Assembly: GCA_002067095.1 (NCBI GenBank)
Contig: MVQD01000034.1
Span: forward strand, 1 to 46,232
DNA: 46,232 bases
Reading direction: 5' to 3'
Source: Methanoregulaceae archaeon PtaB.Bin056
Lineage (GTDB): Archaea > Halobacteriota > Methanomicrobia > Methanomicrobiales > Methanospirillaceae
How positions within the stretch are numbered: the stretch's first letter is position 1; every line of letters begins with the position of its first letter. The notes beneath the pieces are model-generated. The model searched no databases and was not told where the DNA came from. It worked only from the letters and a program-made list of their open reading frames with translations. Shown here in pieces: positions 6,820 through 15,754 of this stretch. The position numbers were made by a program, and so were the translations under genes.

Positions 6820-9800
6820 TTACCGCCACATCCCCCCGGGAACAACGATCTCAAACCTCACCCCCCTTCCCGGGACACCCGTCTCCCTGATTGTCATCCC
6901 GGTGATGGAGAGGATCTCCCTGGAGAGGAAGAGGCCAAGGCCAGTCCCCTTCCCATACCCCTTCTCGAATATCTTCTCCTTTTCATCCTGTGGGATTCCC
7001 ACGCCGTCGTCCTGAATCGAGATGACAAGGGAGTCATCGGCGATGCTGCATGAAGCGCAGACCCTGGTGATCTTCCCCCCGTACCTGGCGGCATTGTCAA
7101 GGAGGGCATAGAAGACCTTCTCAAGCAGTGGATCGGCAAAAATCTCGAACTGGCAGTCTTCTGAATGGAGCGTGACACTCCCCATGTCGACCTGGTCCCT
7201 GACCTTGCCGAGGGTTTTTGGAAAGTGCTGCCAGAGAGGTTCTTTTACTCCAAGTTCCTCGTAGTCGCGGGTGAACTCGAGGATCTGCCGGATGGACTGG
7301 ACTGCCCGGTTCTGGCGGTCGAGGCACCCTGCCATCTGTTCGTCCATGGCAAAGCTGCGGGCAAGCGAGATGTGCCCTGCAAGGACCGAGAGCTTGTTCG
7401 AGATGTCGTGGCGGGTGATGCTGCTGAGGAGGTTGAGCTTCCGGTTCGCCTGGACCAGTGCGTTCTGTATGCGCTTTTTCTCGGATATGTCCCGGAAAAT
7501 CACGAGAAACGCCGGTTCGCCCTCGCTCTTTGTTGCAGTGGCGATAACTTCCACATCGATCACCTTCCCGGAGAGCGTGATGAACTTCTCTTCGAGAGGG
7601 GGCATGACCGCGGCGGGGTCCTCCGTCATCCTGGCAATGCGCACCCTCACATCATCGCGTGAATCTGGATGGACAAAGTCAAGTGTCATCTTCCCGACGA
7701 TCTCGGCCCTGTCGGAGGCCCCCATGAGCCTGACTGCCACATCGTTTGCATAGATGATGCGCCCCTCCCTGTGGATGACCATTGCATCAAACGAGTGTTC
7801 GATCAGCCTCCGGTAACGCTCCTCGCTCTCGGCCAGCTCGTCCTGGTGCTGCCGGAGGTCATCAAGCATCTGGCGAAGTTCCTCCTCGGTTGCTGCAATC
7901 TGCTCGTACGAGGCGACGAGCTCGTCGTGCTCCCGCGCCAGTTCCTTCTGTATCCTCTTCTCCTCGGTAATATCCGTGAGCATGGCAAACGAACCGCGAA
8001 ATGCCCCCTTCTCATCGAGGAGCGGGGTGGCAGAGACATACATGATCCTTCGCGTCCCGCTGCGGGTGACAAAGGTCCGTTCGTACTTCCCGGGAAGCCC
8101 CCGCATCCTCTCTTCAAGGAGAGAACGTTGGATGTCCTTCTCTTCGTCTGCCATGAACGAATCGATGGGGCGGCCTATCATCTCTTCCGGGGAATAGCCA
8201 AGGATCTCGGCCATGCGGCGGTTCACATACGTGGTCGCGAAGTGCTCGTCCATTGCCCAGATGCCTTCGTGCGCGGTTTCGACGATCCGGCGGTATTTCT
8301 CCTCGCTTTTTCGTATCTCCTCCTGGGCCGCAAGTCGCTCGGTCAGGTCGGTTGCGATACTCAGCAACACCTTCTTTCCCATCCATTCGGTCAACAGGGT
8401 GTTGACGTGCAGAGGGACCGCGGTCCCGTCTTTTTTGAAGTGCTGCACATCAAAATCGCTCTCGCCGGTCTGCATTATCTTCTCGATCCTTGCCTGTATC
8501 AGCGCCTCGCTCTCGGGGACATCGAGATCGTGGAGGTTCATGGAGAGGAACTCGTCCCTTGTGTAGCCGTGGAGGTCAAGGGTCCGCTGGTTGGCATAGA
8601 GGAAATTTCCCTCGAGGTCGTGGACCGTGATGGAAGCGGGCGCACTGTCGAGGAGCTGGACAAGGATACGCAGGTGCTCGTCTGCCTTCCTGCGATCCGA
8701 GATATCGCGGATAATGCCCCGCGTTCCCTGCACTCTCCCGTCTCCTATGACCAAAGCCGCCTTCAGCTCCATGAAGAACCTGCCGCCGTCATTTCTGACC
8801 GCTTCGATTTCGAGCGTGAAATCCGGAACCCGCCCCGTCTCGATGCATTTCTGAAAGATTGGCAGTACCCTGTTATGCTCTCCTGGTGCCATGAACCGGG
8901 AGAAATGCTGTCCGCGCATCTCATCGGGTGAGGAGAATCCAAACATCTCTGCCAGCGTCCGGTTGGCAAAGGTGAGTATGCCGTCACGGTCTGTCATGAA
9001 GAACCCGTCACGGATCTCGTCGACAAGGGTGCGGTACTTCTCCTCGCTTGCGGCAAGCGCCTGCTGGATCGCCAGCCGGTCCGTGATGTCACGCGCGATG
9101 GCATAAATGAGTGTGCCGACCGGAAACGACCGCCACTCTATCCACCGATATCCCCCGTCCCTCGTCCGGTACCGGTTCACGAAGTTGGGGATGATCTCAC
9201 CCCGGCCGAGCCTCGCAACCGCATCACGCGTGCTTGCCCTGTCGTCCGGGTGCACGAACTCCATGAACGATCTCCCTTCAAGCTCGTCCAGGGGGTATCC
9301 AAGAGTCCTCTCCCACTCGGGGTTCAGCTTCCGGAAATATCCGTCCGTGTCAGCGATGCAGAGAAGGTCGATTGCATTCTGGAAGAAGAGGTCGAGTTCG
9401 CGGGTCTTCTCCCTGATCTCTGCTTCTGCGACCACACGTTCCGTGATGTCCCGGATTGCTTCTATCGCACCCACAAGGTTCCCGTCTTCGTCGTAAAGGC
9501 GGCACGCTTTCCCCCAGAAGTGAGTCGTACTCCCGTTTTCCCTTTCGACTGTCGTCTCTGCAGTCAGGAATGTCCCGTTCCTCTGCGTGAAGTGGTAATG
9601 CTCTCTTTCAAATTCTTGGTCAGGGGAGAGGACGAGATCGATCAGCATGGGGCGCAGTGTTCCGTAGAACGCTCGTGAATAGACTTGATTCCCCCTGCCC
9701 AGGACCGCAACGGCAGGGGTGCCGGTCATCTCCTCCATTGCCCGGTTCCACGCGATCACGGACCCTTCACGGTCGATCGCGAACGTGGCGTCCGGAAGGA

Positions 9801-10245
9801 AGTCGATGATGTCGGCGAGTCGCTTCTTTGATTCGATGAGAGACTGCTCGGCCCGCCGTTTCCCGATTGCCTGGCGGACCTTGTGGGCGAGTTCTGCGAA
9901 CTGGACCTTTGGGTCTCCCCCCTTCTGGAGGTAGAAATCCGCCCCTGCGTTGAGCGTATCGATCACCACCTCCTCTCTCCCCTTCCCGGTGAAGATGACA
10001 AACGGTATCCCGGAACCCCGCGTGCGGAGGGATTTGAGGAACGCGATTCCGTCCATCCCCGGCATCTGGTAATCGGAGATGATGGCATCAAATGCGGCAT
10101 TCCCGAGGACTGCGATGGCGGCCTGGGCAGAATCGACGCAATGAACGGAAAAATCTCCTGTACGCTCCAGGAAGATCTTTCCAAGGTCGAGGAGATCCTG
10201 GTCATCATCCACGTACATGACAGAGTAGGGACGATCAGCGACCAT
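6820..10245 (-). CDS. Hybrid sensor histidine kinase: REC, six PAS, HisKA-like, HATPase
   Basis: A soluble 1141-residue sensor kinase with no membrane helix. Residues 8-125 are a receiver domain with the acidic cluster VDDDQD (13-15), phospho-acceptor Asp58 in IISDYQMPG and Lys108. Six PAS-type units follow (about 140-265, 275-395, 398-515, 520-640, 645-765, 805-925), with a coiled coil (about 765-812) rich in Glu/Arg/Gln before the last. The kinase core has His946 in SITRHDISNKL, an Asn box DNAARYGG and DDGVGIP/GLGLF ATP-binding motifs. I chose the ATG at 10245; the in-frame TTG at 10293 would add 16 residues outside the receiver fold. The input is likely cytoplasmic redox, ligand or light via PAS cofactors. 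No partner regulator gene is adjacent. The gene is divergent from the UbiA gene. Confidence 0.92.
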   Translation of the reverse strand: MVADRPYSVMYVDDDQDLLDLGKIFLERTGDFSVHCVDSAQAAIAVLGNAAFDAIISDYQMPGMDGIAFLKSLRTRGSGIPFVIFTGKGREEVVIDTLNAGADFYLQKGGDPKVQFAELAHKVRQAIGKRRAEQSLIESKKRLADIIDFLPDATFAIDREGSVIAWNRAMEEMTGTPAVAVLGRGNQVYSRAFYGTLRPMLIDLVLSPDQEFEREHYHFTQRNGTFLTAETTVERENGSTTHFWGKACRLYDEDGNLVGAIEAIRDITERVVAEAEIREKTRELDLFFQNAIDLLCIADTDGYFRKLNPEWERTLGYPLDELEGRSFMEFVHPDDRASTRDAVARLGRGEIIPNFVNRYRTRDGGYRWIEWRSFPVGTLIYAIARDITDRLAIQQALAASEEKYRTLVDEIRDGFFMTDRDGILTFANRTLAEMFGFSSPDEMRGQHFSRFMAPGEHNRVLPIFQKCIETGRVPDFTLEIEAVRNDGGRFFMELKAALVIGDGRVQGTRGIIRDISDRRKADEHLRILVQLLDSAPASITVHDLEGNFLYANQRTLDLHGYTRDEFLSMNLHDLDVPESEALIQARIEKIMQTGESDFDVQHFKKDGTAVPLHVNTLLTEWMGKKVLLSIATDLTERLAAQEEIRKSEEKYRRIVETAHEGIWAMDEHFATTYVNRRMAEILGYSPEEMIGRPIDSFMADEEKDIQRSLLEERMRGLPGKYERTFVTRSGTRRIMYVSATPLLDEKGAFRGSFAMLTDITEEKRIQKELAREHDELVASYEQIAATEEELRQMLDDLRQHQDELAESEERYRRLIEHSFDAMVIHREGRIIYANDVAVRLMGASDRAEIVGKMTLDFVHPDSRDDVRVRIARMTEDPAAVMPPLEEKFITLSGKVIDVEVIATATKSEGEPAFLVIFRDISEKKRIQNALVQANRKLNLLSSITRHDISNKLSVLAGHISLARSFAMDEQMAGCLDRQNRAVQSIRQILEFTRDYEELGVKEPLWQHFPKTLGKVRDQVDMGSVTLHSEDCQFEIFADPLLEKVFYALLDNAARYGGKITRVCASCSIADDSLVISIQDDGVGIPQDEKEKIFEKGYGKGTGLGLFLSREILSITGMTIRETGVPGRGVRFEIVVPGGMWR

Positions 10246-10390
10246 ACCTACAACTCTCTTTTCCCGGTAATGAACACTGTGGAATATACGCAAAAAGAGA
10301 GGGTCGCTCGCAGAGACCCATCCGCACGTTCCCTATGGTTTTTCCCAATCAGAGAGTGTATGTACCAGGAGTATACTACACTACTACAGC

Positions 10391-11284
10391 ATGGCGACGC
10401 TCCGGGGATATGCCGACCTGCTCAGGCTCCATTTCTTCTTTGCCTGGCCAGTACTCTTCTGCTCGGGCTACCTCCTTGCCGCCGCCGCGTACGGCACCTT
10501 CTCGCCACTCGACCTGGTCAGGGCCGCCGTCATCGGGTTCCTCGGGTTCGAGGGAGGGCTCGTTTTAAACGACTACATCGACCGCGAATACGACAAGAGA
10601 GACACCGAGTTCGGGAGGCTCACCCGGTACTGGAGGATATTCGGGACACGCCCCATCCCTGCAGGGCTCGTCTCCCCGCGGAGCGCCCTCCTCATCTTCC
10701 TCCTCCTCTGCATAAGCACTCTGATCGTCATCGCGACTCTCCCTTACCCTCATTCTCTCTACGTGGCGCTCATCATGCTCTATGGCTACGGAGCCGAGGC
10801 ATTTTACCAGGTGAAGAAGAGAAGACAGTCGTATCCCGTCGCGCAGTTGCTGGGGAGGACTGACTTTGCCCTCTTCCCTGTCGCCGGATACCTCTGCACA
10901 GGGTATCCCGACACGCCCGCCCTCCTCTACTTCCTCTTCTTCTACCCGTTCGCCATGGCGCACCTCGGCGTAAACGACCTCGCAGATATAGAAAACGACC
11001 GGGCACGCGGGATGCAGACCATCCCTGTCCTCTACGGGATGAAGGGGACCACATGGTGGATTGCCGGGTTCATCGTGGTCCACGCCCTGTGTGCCTTCAT
11101 CTTTGTCAGCGTGCTCGGACCTATCGCGACTGCGGGGGTGGTCTTTGGGCTTGCACTCCTCGCGCTTTCTGCGGTTCACCTGGCCAGGCAACCAACCGCA
11201 GAGGGGGGAATGAGGGTCCTGCCGCTCTTTCACCTTGCAATGCTCATTTATGCAGGCTCGATAAGCGCGGGAGCCTTGCTCTGA
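10391..11284 (+). CDS. UbiA-family prenyltransferase
   Basis: Membrane-bound prenyl transferase of 297 residues with about eight or nine helices. Both Asp-rich Mg/diphosphate motifs are present: NDYIDREYD (about residues 59-67) and NDLADIENDRARG (about 194-206), the second with the family's DxxxD pattern. Such enzymes attach an isoprenoid chain to quinone, haem, lipid or other acceptors. In methanogens the candidates include digeranylgeranylglyceryl phosphate synthase, but this sequence does not look like a close match and the acceptor cannot be told. A TATA-like GTGTATGTA about 30 bases before the ATG suggests a nearly leaderless transcript; there is no well-placed SD. Confidence 0.85.
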   Translation: MATLRGYADLLRLHFFFAWPVLFCSGYLLAAAAYGTFSPLDLVRAAVIGFLGFEGGLVLNDYIDREYDKRDTEFGRLTRYWRIFGTRPIPAGLVSPRSALLIFLLLCISTLIVIATLPYPHSLYVALIMLYGYGAEAFYQVKKRRQSYPVAQLLGRTDFALFPVAGYLCTGYPDTPALLYFLFFYPFAMAHLGVNDLADIENDRARGMQTIPVLYGMKGTTWWIAGFIVVHALCAFIFVSVLGPIATAGVVFGLALLALSAVHLARQPTAEGGMRVLPLFHLAMLIYAGSISAGALL

Positions 11285-11700
11285 ACGACAGGGCAATCCC
11301 GCATGACTGATCGATGAACGCACCCCCGCTTTTTTCGTGTTGGATCAGGGAAAACGACGCACATCAGAATGAAGCGATACCGGTTGAAAATGATCCTTTC
11401 CAGGAAAATAACCCGGCTTGCTCCAAAAAATGGGCGGAATAAAAAGTAATGCCCTTTCCCCGTCTCCTGGCCGGCCCATGGCTCATCTGTGCGGGGTTTC
11501 AGCGGGAAGATCAGATATTGCGCCGTTCTCATCCGGTCTGCCCCGGGACCTGGGAAAAAGAGGCATGATGACTCCCGGGTCCATGCAAACGCGGAAGACG
11601 TGTGGGCGCCAAACCAATCAAGGGCCATCCTCATTGTATCGGGTTTCTGGTGGGGAAAAATGGCAGGTTTATCTCTCCAGGGGACCCACGTCTCAAGAGA
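11285..11700. other. Intergenic region after the UbiA gene
   Basis: About 415 bases with no convincing gene. A T6 run at 11330-11335 after a C-rich stretch could end the UbiA transcript. ATAAAAAG at 11440-11447 and GTTTATCT near 11667-11674 are TATA-like; the latter is about 30 bases before the next start. Open frames on both strands here have non-coding composition. Confidence 0.4.
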
Positions 11701-12015
11701 ATGCCAGACAGGGCGCAGTTGATAAAGGCGGCAGGACTCGAAGGCTGGGTGCTTTCTGGGAGGACTTACCCCCACCCCCTCCCCGAAGGGATGCGTGACT
11801 ACTACTGCTACACGCGGGACGGGGGGCACTCGCTCCTTGTCGTGCTTGAAAACGAGTACCGCCACGGCGAGCCCCCCGAACGGTTCATCGTCCCGGCTCC
11901 GGTGAAGATGGTGCTCAGGCACGGCTTTCACCAGAAGGACGGTTATCTCTGGTCGGACCTCCCGTATGCAAAGGATATAGGCCTGCAGGTCAGAGAAGAG
12001 GATATCGAGTTTTGA
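11701..12015 (+). CDS. Hypothetical protein, 104 aa
   Basis: I do not recognise a named family. The protein is soluble, acidic at the C-terminus (REEDIEF) and rich in aromatic and charged residues, with the central segment GGHSLLVVLENEYRHGEPPERF reading like a folded domain. GC-rich third positions support coding. I chose the ATG at 11701 (MPDRAQLIKAAGL) because a TATA-like GTTTATCT lies about 30 bases upstream, consistent with a leaderless mRNA, and because the residues before it in the open frame (from 11602) look untranslated. It is followed by a likely terminator and stands alone. Confidence 0.6.
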   Translation: MPDRAQLIKAAGLEGWVLSGRTYPHPLPEGMRDYYCYTRDGGHSLLVVLENEYRHGEPPERFIVPAPVKMVLRHGFHQKDGYLWSDLPYAKDIGLQVREEDIEF

Positions 12016-12016
12016 T

Positions 12017-12098
12017 GCCCCGCACTCTTCTTCGGGGCCCCGCGGTATCCTCTCTCGACAGGGCCGGGGGCCGGGGGCTCTCCCACTCGAATTTTTTT
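12017..12098 (+). terminator. Hairpins and T7 run after the 104-aa gene
   Basis: Directly after the stop a 6-bp stem (GCCCCG/CGGGGC, 10-base loop, 12017-12038) is followed by GC-rich sequence and a T7 run at 12092-12098, as seen at archaeal transcript ends. Confidence 0.5.
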
Positions 12099-12137
12099 CC
12101 CCTGGGTTGAGACAAAAACGCCTCAGATCCGCAGCAA

Positions 12138-12149
12138 TCTTCTTATATT
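12138..12149 (+). promoter_or_regulatory. TATA box of the MBL-fold gene
   Basis: CTTATATT lies about 40 bases before the ATG at 12184, leaving a leader of roughly 12 bases with GCGAGG beside the start codon. Confidence 0.5.
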
Positions 12150-12183
12150 CCCCGGGCCATCATCAGCACAGGGGGTTGCGAGG

Positions 12184-12879
12184 ATGAATGCAAACGGGCA
12201 GCCGATCGAGGTCATTCCCATCCGGCTCGGCCTGACCTCAAGGGCATACCTGGTCAGGCAGCACGGCGCAGTCCTGGTCGATACGGGTGTTCCGGGGAGG
12301 GAGGGTGCGATCATAGCGACGATGAAAGAGGCGGGTATATCCCTTCAGGACCTCCGGCTCATCCTCCTCACCCACGGCCACGCAGACCATGCGGGGTCGG
12401 CCCGGGCCCTCCGGGAACTGTCAGGGGCACCCGTGGCCGTGCACCGGGACGATGCATCCATGGTGCGATCCGGGCGGCAGGGCACCCTCGTGCCCACCGG
12501 GACCGCGGGACTCGTCCTCGGGGCTCTGTACGGCAGGAAGGGCAGCGCTCACTTTCCTCCCCTCGAACCCGATCTCCTTCTCGGCGATTCCTTCGCCCTC
12601 AATGAATACGGGATAAGGGGAGAGGTCATTCACACGCCCGGGCATACCGCCGGCTCCGTCTCCCTATTGCTTGGAAACGGGGACGCAATCGTGGGAGACC
12701 TCGTCTTCCCGACGATTCCGACCGGAAGACCTGGGCTGCCGTTCTTTGCAGACGACCCGGAGGAAGTCCGGACCAGCGTAGGGAAAGTGCTGGCGTTCCA
12801 GGGAGGGACGATCTATCCCGGCCACGGAGGACCGTTCTCCGCAGTCCTTGTCCGGCGGTGTTTTCCAGGATCGATCTGA
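12184..12879 (+). CDS. MBL-fold metallo-hydrolase
   Basis: Cytoplasmic metallo-beta-lactamase-fold hydrolase of 231 residues, in the glyoxalase II-like branch. The metal ligands are all visible: THGHADHAG (HxHxDH, about residues 64-72), TPGHTAGS (His near 151), the bridging Asp in VGDLVF (near 171) and a final His in YPGHGGPF (near 212). These proteins hydrolyse thioesters, lactones or phosphodiesters; the substrate is not evident. Its 3' end is followed by 140 bases before the next gene, with nothing recognisable. Length and motif spacing are normal for the family. Confidence 0.88.
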   Translation: MNANGQPIEVIPIRLGLTSRAYLVRQHGAVLVDTGVPGREGAIIATMKEAGISLQDLRLILLTHGHADHAGSARALRELSGAPVAVHRDDASMVRSGRQGTLVPTGTAGLVLGALYGRKGSAHFPPLEPDLLLGDSFALNEYGIRGEVIHTPGHTAGSVSLLLGNGDAIVGDLVFPTIPTGRPGLPFFADDPEEVRTSVGKVLAFQGGTIYPGHGGPFSAVLVRRCFPGSI

Positions 12880-13019
12880 AGGTCCGAAAACAGGATTGGC
12901 GCCGGGAATTTCCCTCCGGCAGGGACGTTCATACCGGAACGGGAACGCGGCGCAGGACGACAGAATCGAAGATCTTTTGGCCGTCCATGACAGACTCCTG
13001 ATGCAAGGAGAGACTTCTC

Positions 13020-14507
13020 ATGACCCGAATGAGAACGTGTGATTGCCTGGTCCTGGCTGGTGCACTCCTGTTTTTCTCCTGCGTAATTGCGGGATGCACC
13101 ATGCCGGCCCAGCCCCAGACCGGCGTTGAGGCCACTCCCACCTGTCCGGGAGGAGAGATCGTCTTTTTGACCGAGGAACTTTACCCGTTCAGTTATACGG
13201 GCACCGATGGCACCCCAAAAGGACAGTCGGTCGAAGTGATCCGGGAACTGTCCCGCCGCCTGAACTGCGACAGCCGGATCGAGATACGTGCCTGGAGCGA
13301 CGCATACAGGACTGCGCTCACGACACCCGGGTATGCAGTCTTTTCCACCGCGAGAACGCATGAACGGGAGACGGAGTTTGCATGGGTCGGACCGATCGGC
13401 ATCTTTGATTACGTGCTGTATGCCACAAACGACTCAGGGATAACCCTCCAGAGCCTCGAGGCCGCACGCAACGCCGGGACAATCGCGGTGGTTGCGGGAG
13501 ATGCCCGGCACGACTTCCTCGTCGAAAACCAATTCTCGAATATCAGGGCTTTTTCATCCGATGCCGACTGCCTCGATGCACTCCTGAACCGCTCCGTATC
13601 TCTCTGGATTGGGTCGTCCGCAACCACCCCGGAGACCCTGCGCAAAAAGGGCATCCCTGAGTCTGCCCTGGTTCCCGTCTACCCACTGCTCAGGACTGAG
13701 ATCTTCATCGCGTTTCACAGGGAGACAGCCCCGGCGACCATCCGTGCATACCAGGACACCCTCGATGCCATGAAGGCAGACGGGACGTTTGCCCGCATCA
13801 CCGCGGGCAGCACGCAGGCGCCCCCTGCTCCCGCAGTCGCCGGGGACCGTGACGCCCTCGCCCGGGGAACACTCCTTCCCGCGCTCTCGGCGCTCGTCTC
13901 GGCCCGGGTCCACGGGATCGCCGCCGCGATGGAGACCCTCGCCCTCACCGGTGAGATCAGAGGTGGGGACTGGGAGCGGATCAGGCCGCTCCTTGTCCGG
14001 CTCGAGGAGGAGTATCCCGAGGCCAGGTTCTGGTACGCGAGGCCCGACGGCTCCTACTACACGACGGTCGACAACCTGACGAGCGCGAACCTCCGGGACC
14101 GCACCTATTTCCCGGGTGTGCTTGCAGGGGAGACTTCGATCGGGACCATCGTCGTAAGCAAAACGACGGGGAGGTACACTGCAATCATCGCGGTCCCGGT
14201 CCGGGACAAGGGAGAGGTGAATGGAGTCCTCGGGACGTCGGTGTACTGCGATTCGCTTGAAGAGTTACTCTTCCGCGACTTTACGCTCCCCGAAGGGTAT
14301 TATGCCTTCGCGGTGGACGCGCTGGGAATGCCGGTCTTTGACTCCCTGCCCGGCAGGATCTTCTCGCTCGATGATGATACCAGGTCGCAGGTGGTGAGTA
14401 TGAGGGACGGGGTGTTGCGGTACCGTGACGAAGGCACTGTTCATGAGGCAGTCTTCAGGACAGAGGACGTCACCGGGTGGAAGGTCGGCATCGGGTGGAG
14501 AGCCTGA
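13020..14507 (+). CDS. Lipoprotein with solute-binding domain fused to a cache domain
   Basis: A 495-residue lipid-anchored extracytoplasmic protein. The lipobox CVIAGC places the modified Cys at residue 26. Residues about 45-265 resemble family 3 periplasmic solute-binding proteins (start GGEIVFLTEELYPFSY, typical of amino-acid binders), and about 285-475 resemble a cache/PDC sensor (RFWYARPDGSYYTTVDN, DRTYFPGVLAGE, VPVRDKGEVNGVLGTSVYCD). No transmembrane helix, kinase or methyl-acceptor domain follows, so the protein senses or binds but must signal through a partner. AGGAG lies 9 bases before the ATG. No transporter permease is adjacent. The ligand is unknown. Confidence 0.82.
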   Translation: MTRMRTCDCLVLAGALLFFSCVIAGCTMPAQPQTGVEATPTCPGGEIVFLTEELYPFSYTGTDGTPKGQSVEVIRELSRRLNCDSRIEIRAWSDAYRTALTTPGYAVFSTARTHERETEFAWVGPIGIFDYVLYATNDSGITLQSLEAARNAGTIAVVAGDARHDFLVENQFSNIRAFSSDADCLDALLNRSVSLWIGSSATTPETLRKKGIPESALVPVYPLLRTEIFIAFHRETAPATIRAYQDTLDAMKADGTFARITAGSTQAPPAPAVAGDRDALARGTLLPALSALVSARVHGIAAAMETLALTGEIRGGDWERIRPLLVRLEEEYPEARFWYARPDGSYYTTVDNLTSANLRDRTYFPGVLAGETSIGTIVVSKTTGRYTAIIAVPVRDKGEVNGVLGTSVYCDSLEELLFRDFTLPEGYYAFAVDALGMPVFDSLPGRIFSLDDDTRSQVVSMRDGVLRYRDEGTVHEAVFRTEDVTGWKVGIGWRA

Positions 14508-14571
14508 CGGGCATGGCCCGCCCCCCGGTACCGTATCTCTCTTCCCCTTTTTCCAGAACCATTCCCATTTT

Positions 14572-15057
14572 TTAAGAGCCCTCCTCCCCCAGCGCCTCGA
14601 TGCTCCGCATCTGGTAGAGGGCGATCGGGTCCATCTCCTTAAAAGTCTCGTCGCCGGTGCGCATGATCACCGACCTCACCCCTGAATTTACGATCATCTT
14701 TGAGCAGAGGAAGCAGGGCCAGATCTGCGTCAGGTCCCCGGTCTCGACGTCAAACCCGGCAAGGTAGAGGGTGCAGCCCCGTGCGAGCTTTCCTGCCTGG
14801 AGAAGCGCGTTCATCTCGGCATGGACGCTCCGGCACCGCTCGTAGTTTGAGCCAGAGGGGATGCGGTGGTCCTTCCTCCAGCACCGCCCGATCTCGGTGC
14901 AGTCCACCTGCTTCCTGGGAGCGCCCGTGTACCCGGTGGAGACGATGGTCTGGAACTCGTCAACGATGATTGCCCCGAAGTTTCGCCGGAGGCACGTCCC
15001 CTGGTGTGCGCACCGGAGGGCGAGGTCAAGGAAGTACTGGTGCCGGTTGGTCCGCAT
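14572..15057 (-). CDS. Deoxycytidylate (dCMP) deaminase
   Basis: Zinc enzyme that deaminates dCMP to dUMP for thymidylate synthesis; 161 residues from the chosen start. The zinc and catalytic motif is HAEMNALLQ and the second zinc motif PCFLCSKM, as in the dCMP/cytidine deaminase superfamily; the N-terminal segment RHQYFLDLALRCAHQGTC and GYTGAPR match dCMP deaminases. An in-frame ATG at 15093 would add 12 residues and cannot be excluded. The gene is convergent with the binding-protein gene; T5 and T6 runs at 14548-14552 and 14568-14573 lie between them. A dCTP deaminase is encoded at 27569, so two routes to dUMP are present. Confidence 0.88.
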   Translation of the reverse strand: MRTNRHQYFLDLALRCAHQGTCLRRNFGAIIVDEFQTIVSTGYTGAPRKQVDCTEIGRCWRKDHRIPSGSNYERCRSVHAEMNALLQAGKLARGCTLYLAGFDVETGDLTQIWPCFLCSKMIVNSGVRSVIMRTGDETFKEMDPIALYQMRSIEALGEEGS

Positions 15058-15281
15058 GTACTCAAGGATTGTCCAGTCCGAGGGTATCAACATGACTGTC
15101 TCTTCCCCCCAGGCAGGGGCGTGGGTGCCCTGATGCAGGTGACCAAGAGATGTGTGCGCGTGTACCCGTTTTTTTCAGCAGGCACTGACAGAGTGGGGAC
15201 CGGGAAGGGGGCAGATCCAATGAACCCGGAGCAGACGTCCTGCCCTTCCCCCTCATGGGAATCGCCACCAAACACGCCCAT

Positions 15282-15617
15282 TCACGGCACTTCTGACCTC
15301 GGACCCGGCAGCATCGCCTCCAGGGCCCCGGGTGCAAGCTTCCCCTTCTTCCCTGCGACATCCCGTGGTGCGACGCGGACCGTTCCCCCGGTGAGCGCAT
15401 AGCTCACGTCCATGATATCGAGCCCGCCTTCCTGGAAGTCTTCAAGGCCGAACGGGACAGACGGCATGTCCCGTGACGGGGTGGAGGAGACGGGAAAGAC
15501 ATGAAGGCACCCGGAATCCCCTGCATGAATGACGACCGCGGGACGGACCTTCGGCTCGCCCTTCTCTCCAACACGGATCCTTGCCAGGATCACATCGCCG
15601 GGAACGAACCGTGACAT
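15282..15617 (-). CDS. PemK/MazF-like protein
   Basis: A 111-residue protein whose N-terminal half has the PemK/MazF fold signature: GDVILARI, then KVRPAVVIHAG and a strand HVFPVSST. MazF toxins cut RNA, but no antitoxin gene lies on either side, the C-terminal part is longer in loops than in typical toxins, and the family also contains non-toxic members, so function is uncertain. A TATA-like ACTTAAATG on the minus strand (15649-15657) lies about 35 bases before the ATG, which suggests a very short leader. It stands between dCMP deaminase and the LamG pilin on the same strand, separated from both by more than 130 bases. Confidence 0.65.
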   Translation of the reverse strand: MSRFVPGDVILARIRVGEKGEPKVRPAVVIHAGDSGCLHVFPVSSTPSRDMPSVPFGLEDFQEGGLDIMDVSYALTGGTVRVAPRDVAGKKGKLAPGALEAMLPGPRSEVP

Positions 15618-15711
15618 TGATTCTTGTGCTGAAAATATGCGTGATCGGACTTAAATGAGTTGAAATGACATTCCGTGGCGAACGCTTGTCCCGAAAAGTT
15701 GAATAACCGAT

Positions 15712-15719
15712 AAAAAAAA
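15712..15719 (-). terminator. T8 run after the LamG pilin gene
   Basis: On the minus strand eight consecutive T residues occur 36 bases past the stop codon, a typical archaeal termination signal. Confidence 0.5.
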
Positions 15720-15754
15720 GATGGGGTGGTTGTATTTTAGGGGATATTAGGGGA

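Noticed and set aside
7669-8931. 420-codon plus-strand frame opposite the six-PAS kinase
   Set aside because: It is antisense to a clearly coding gene; its length follows from the GC-rich third positions of that gene.
11302-11570. C/D box small RNA (ATGATGA near 11564, CTGA near 11307)
   Set aside because: The boxes are too far apart and have no terminal stem or paired C'/D' boxes.
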